From Enorma sp964624825 (lineage in GTDB: Bacteria > Actinomycetota > Coriobacteriia > Coriobacteriales > Coriobacteriaceae), in contig CAZUYD010000035.1 of NCBI GenBank assembly GCA_964624825.1, positions 1 through 16,386 of the forward strand: a stretch of DNA of 16,386 bases, in the 5' to 3' direction. Positions 14,083-16,386 of the stretch are shown here, piece by piece. Position 1 is the stretch's first letter. The number at the start of each line of letters is the position of its first letter. Under the pieces are notes generated by a model that was not told where the DNA came from, did not search any database, and worked only from the letters and a program-made list of their open reading frames with translations. The translations under genes and the position numbers were made by a program.

Positions 14083-15687
14083 TCATGCATCCGATGCATC
14101 GAGGTCACTCAGCGACGCCTCGGCTGCGATCTGCATCGCATCGCCGATAAGATCGATAAGGTCGGTCGCCATAACGCTCTTCTCGCCATACTGAGCCTCG
14201 GCCGCAAACCCGGCATATGAGTGAACCGTCACCGCATAGGCGCACAGCAGCTCCCACGGACCATCGTATCCGCGAGCAAGCGCGATCGCGCCGGCCAAGA
14301 TCCCGGCGAGCACATCTCCCGACCCTGCCGTCGCAAGCGCTGCCGGACCAGACAGCGGAAGAAGCACCCGCTCGACGCCAACGATCCCGGTAACCGGGCC
14401 TTTCGCCACAACGACCATGTCGCTCGAGCCCGCGGCCCACAGCAATTGCTGTGCCGCGTCGATCGCCTCTCCCAGATTCTCCACCGGCTTATCGCCCACC
14501 AAGCGCGACAGCTCCTTATGGTGCGGAGTCAACACCAGTGGCGCGTCACGGCGATACAGCTCGGGTGTTTGGTCGATTCCGTCGATCGCGACCTTCGACA
14601 GGCAATTGAGCGCGTCTGCATCGAGCACCAGCGGCACATCGAGCTTCAAGAGCCCCGAGACCACGTCGATGCAGCCCGCAGCCGTCGTGATGCCCGGGCC
14701 GCAGAGCACGCAAGAGAACTTCTTCGCCGCCTCGCATACCGCCTTGCGCGCCGGCGCCCCAAATGCACCACGCGAGTCGCACGGAATATCGATGACCGGC
14801 ACCGAGGGAAGCGCCAAGCGAACGAGATTCGCGCAGGCAGAAGGCGCTGCAACGGCGACATACCCCGCGCCCGCGCGCGCTGCCGATTTAGCCGCCATAA
14901 TTGCCGCTCCGGGATATACCGCTGACCCCGCGACGACGAGCACCGAGCCGCGCGTGTACTTGTTGATGTTTGCGGGAAGCGGTTCGAAGAAATCGGTCAG
15001 GTCGCCCGGGCTAACGATCTCGGCCGCATGCTCGACATCGTTGATAACCTCATCGAGACGTTCATACAGCTCGCCGCAGACGATTTCACCTGCATACTCG
15101 GGGCCGTCAGCGCTATAGAGGCCAATCTTCGGCGCGAGCATCGTAGCTGTCCGCGTAGCGCGCACGCAATCATCCTCAACGACGCCCGTCTGAGCATCCA
15201 AACCAGACGGCACGTCGATTGAGATGACCTTCGCTGCGAGCTCGTTGAGGGTGGGAATCCAAATGGAAAACGGCGGGCGCAGCGTGCCGTGAAAGCCCGT
15301 GCCCAGAATCGCGTCGACTACAACGTCTGCCTTGCAAATCAGCTCGCTCAGCTCATTGCGCGACGGGCCGACAGAAATTGAGACGTCGCGCCCGGCGGTT
15401 CGCCGAGCCACATGGCGCGCGAGGGAGGACGAGATCTCATCGGGCTCGACAGGCGTCGCAACGTCAACCGCGACACCCTTCTGCGCCAGAATATCTGCGG
15501 CAACCCATCCATCTCCGCCGTTGTTACCAAAACCGGTCAAGACGAGCACGCGCCTCGGCTTCTCCTTCTCAACCTCGGCAGCGGCGAACTCGCCGGCGAA
15601 CTCCATGAGCTCTGCCTTCGTGGTGCCCTCATGCTCGATGATGTCTTCGAGACGCCGTACCTCTTCACAGCTCAGAACTGGTCTCAT
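14083..15687 (-). CDS. nnrE-nnrD: Bifunctional NAD(P)HX epimerase / ADP-dependent dehydratase
   Basis: This 534-residue repair enzyme restores NADH and NADPH from their damaged hydrates. The N-terminal NnrE (YjeF-N) domain (about 1-205) epimerises R- to S-NAD(P)HX and shows LMEFAG (28-33), GFGNNGGDGW (52-61), DAILGTGF and IDVPSGLDAQTG. The C-terminal NnrD (ribokinase-like) domain (about 225-525) dehydrates S-NAD(P)HX using ADP and shows VVAGSAVYPGAA, LTPHHKELSRL and the anion-hole motif TAGSGDVLAGILAG. Length is typical for the two-domain form. GGAGG (15693-15697) precedes ATG 15687. Its first 23 bases overlap the end of acpS, which favours translational coupling. Confidence 0.95.
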   Translation of the reverse strand: MRPVLSCEEVRRLEDIIEHEGTTKAELMEFAGEFAAAEVEKEKPRRVLVLTGFGNNGGDGWVAADILAQKGVAVDVATPVEPDEISSSLARHVARRTAGRDVSISVGPSRNELSELICKADVVVDAILGTGFHGTLRPPFSIWIPTLNELAAKVISIDVPSGLDAQTGVVEDDCVRATRTATMLAPKIGLYSADGPEYAGEIVCGELYERLDEVINDVEHAAEIVSPGDLTDFFEPLPANINKYTRGSVLVVAGSAVYPGAAIMAAKSAARAGAGYVAVAAPSACANLVRLALPSVPVIDIPCDSRGAFGAPARKAVCEAAKKFSCVLCGPGITTAAGCIDVVSGLLKLDVPLVLDADALNCLSKVAIDGIDQTPELYRRDAPLVLTPHHKELSRLVGDKPVENLGEAIDAAQQLLWAAGSSDMVVVAKGPVTGIVGVERVLLPLSGPAALATAGSGDVLAGILAGAIALARGYDGPWELLCAYAVTVHSYAGFAAEAQYGEKSVMATDLIDLIGDAMQIAAEASLSDLDASDA

Positions 15688-16225
15688 GCGTGCCTCCGTG
15701 CTCTATATTGGTCTCGCTCGCAAGAGAGCGCAACTCGTTTTCTTGCGCCTGGTCTAGCTCATCTAGGATACCGCGAGCCTCTTTGAATGATTTCGCAAGT
15801 TCTGCGCGTTCATCGTTCGGCCGCTCTTTCGGCCGCGGGCGAGCCTGCGCGGTGATGGTCATGGCGTTGGCAATCGCAAGGTCATTGGTATGTGAAAGCG
15901 AAAGGGCCACTTCAACGATACCGCGCGCCTGCGCCAATTCAAGGGCGCGTCCCGTGAGCACCGCATGCGGACGACCCCGCTCATCTCGAGAGACGAAGAC
16001 GTCTTTAAACCCGACGCCTTCAGAAAAGCCCACGCCCAGCGCTTTCAGCACGGCTTCCCGAGCAGCGAACCGGCACGCATAATGCACGGCAGGACGTGCC
16101 AAGCCATCGCAGTATGCGCGCTCCTCGTCGGTAAAGACACGGCGCGCAAACGCTGGGGTGCGCTTGAGAATCCGCTCCATACGAGAAATCTCAACGATAT
16201 CGACTCCTATACCCGCCTCGGACAT
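15665..16225 (-). CDS. acpS: Holo-[acyl-carrier-protein] synthase with C-terminal extension
   Basis: This enzyme transfers 4'-phosphopantetheine from CoA to apo-ACP, activating fatty-acid synthesis. The core (1-125) shows the magnesium-binding GVDIVEISRM (D9), FTDEERAYC (31-39), RFAAREAVLKALG (E57, the second Mg ligand) and ALSLSHTNDLAIANA (107-121). Typical AcpS is about 120-125 residues. This one has 186, because a charged, probably helical tail (126-186) follows, ending in the segment that overlaps nnrE-nnrD. ATG 16225 is chosen for GGGAGG (16231-16236). The open frame to 16261 has no similarity. It is the first gene of the six-gene operon, directly behind a -10 box and a terminator. Confidence 0.93.
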   Translation of the reverse strand: MSEAGIGVDIVEISRMERILKRTPAFARRVFTDEERAYCDGLARPAVHYACRFAAREAVLKALGVGFSEGVGFKDVFVSRDERGRPHAVLTGRALELAQARGIVEVALSLSHTNDLAIANAMTITAQARPRPKERPNDERAELAKSFKEARGILDELDQAQENELRSLASETNIEHGGTHETSSEL

Positions 16226-16271
16226 CGACACCTCCCACGTAAGATATGCTCGTTTGCGCATCAGGCACTAT

Positions 16272-16277
16272 ATTGTA
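16272..16277 (-). promoter_or_regulatory. -10 box TACAAT for the acpS operon
   Basis: The minus strand reads GATACAATA, the same 9-mer as at the folP-folK promoter. The start site would be near 16265, giving a leader of about 40 bases. At 17 bases upstream is GAGACC, three matches to TTGACA, lying inside the terminator stem. Confidence 0.5.
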
Positions 16278-16290
16278 TCGGTAAACAGAA

Positions 16291-16321
16291 AAAGGGTCTC
16301 TGGCATAACCAGAAACCCTTT
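16291..16321 (-). terminator. Intrinsic terminator after the partial right-edge gene
   Basis: AAAGGGT (16291-16297) pairs with ACCCTTT (16315-16321), then one C/A mismatch, then TCTGG (16299-16303) with CCAGA (16309-16313) around a 5-base loop. On the minus strand the stem is followed by TTTTT, the classic intrinsic form. It follows the stop codon of the partial gene at 16322 directly and separates it from the acpS promoter. It could also work weakly on the plus strand (TTTT). Confidence 0.8.
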
Positions 16322-16386
16322 TCATTTCTGCGTCCGGCTCGGTGCCGTCCACCGGTCAGCGGCGCCCTGCCCTCCCACGGGCTGAC
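16322..16386 (-). CDS. 3' end of an unidentified protein gene (partial)
   Basis: One minus-strand frame is open from the window edge for 20 codons and ends in TGA (16324-16322), immediately before a strong terminator hairpin. The visible tail reads QPVGGQGAADRWTAPSRTQK, hydrophilic and probably disordered. No family can be named. The main support is the position of the stop directly against the terminator. Another minus-strand frame also stays open here. Confidence 0.45.
   Translation of the reverse strand, partial: QPVGGQGAADRWTAPSRTQK

Overview
The window is about 16.4 kb of GC-rich bacterial chromosome. It is densely coded, mostly on the minus strand, with Shine-Dalgarno (SD) sequences of the GGAGG type ahead of most genes. 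The gene set and two large fusions (TsaB-RimI-TsaD and DHPS-HPPK) suggest a high-GC Gram-positive, most likely an anaerobic actinobacterium of the class Coriobacteriia. That placement rests on remembered gene content and was not searched. No rRNA, tRNA, CRISPR array or transposase gene was recognised.

Left part (1-4327). The 3' end of an unidentified plus-strand gene stops at 116. A 571-base non-coding stretch follows. It holds a hairpin-forming element (272-460) whose ends are a perfect 23-nt inverted repeat inside longer imperfect 49-nt arms. Next come a TRIC/UPF0126 membrane channel gene (688-1518, +) and, only 2 bases from its stop and convergent with it, typA/bipA (minus). A small acidic hypothetical gene (3685-4146, minus) lies upstream of typA.

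Middle part (4328-8974). A minus-strand group contains a sirtuin, a DHPS-HPPK folate fusion (folP-folK), a probable 82-residue small ORF and a J-domain membrane protein. The fusion has its own promoter and leader hairpin. The small ORF overlaps the J-domain gene by ATGA. The sirtuin gene diverges from exoA (exonuclease III). The 73 bases between their starts contain an almost perfect 31-bp palindrome, an operator candidate.

Right part (9040-16225). One long minus-strand operon runs acpS, nnrE-nnrD, alr, udg (family 4 uracil-DNA glycosylase), tsaE, tsaB-rimI-tsaD. It combines acyl-carrier-protein activation, NAD(P)H repair, D-alanine supply, DNA repair and the t6A37 tRNA modification enzymes. 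The genes are tightly packed or overlapping, except for a 136-base gap before the tsaB fusion. That gap holds two competing hairpins, and the proximal one is followed by six U residues, an attenuator-like layout. Upstream of acpS are a TACAAT -10 box and a strong hairpin terminator that ends a partial gene running off the right edge.

The points most worth following up are the inverted-repeat element (272-460), the 31-bp palindrome (8072-8102), the attenuator-like gap (11479-11534), the triple t6A fusion, and the long insertion in the DHPS domain of the folate fusion.
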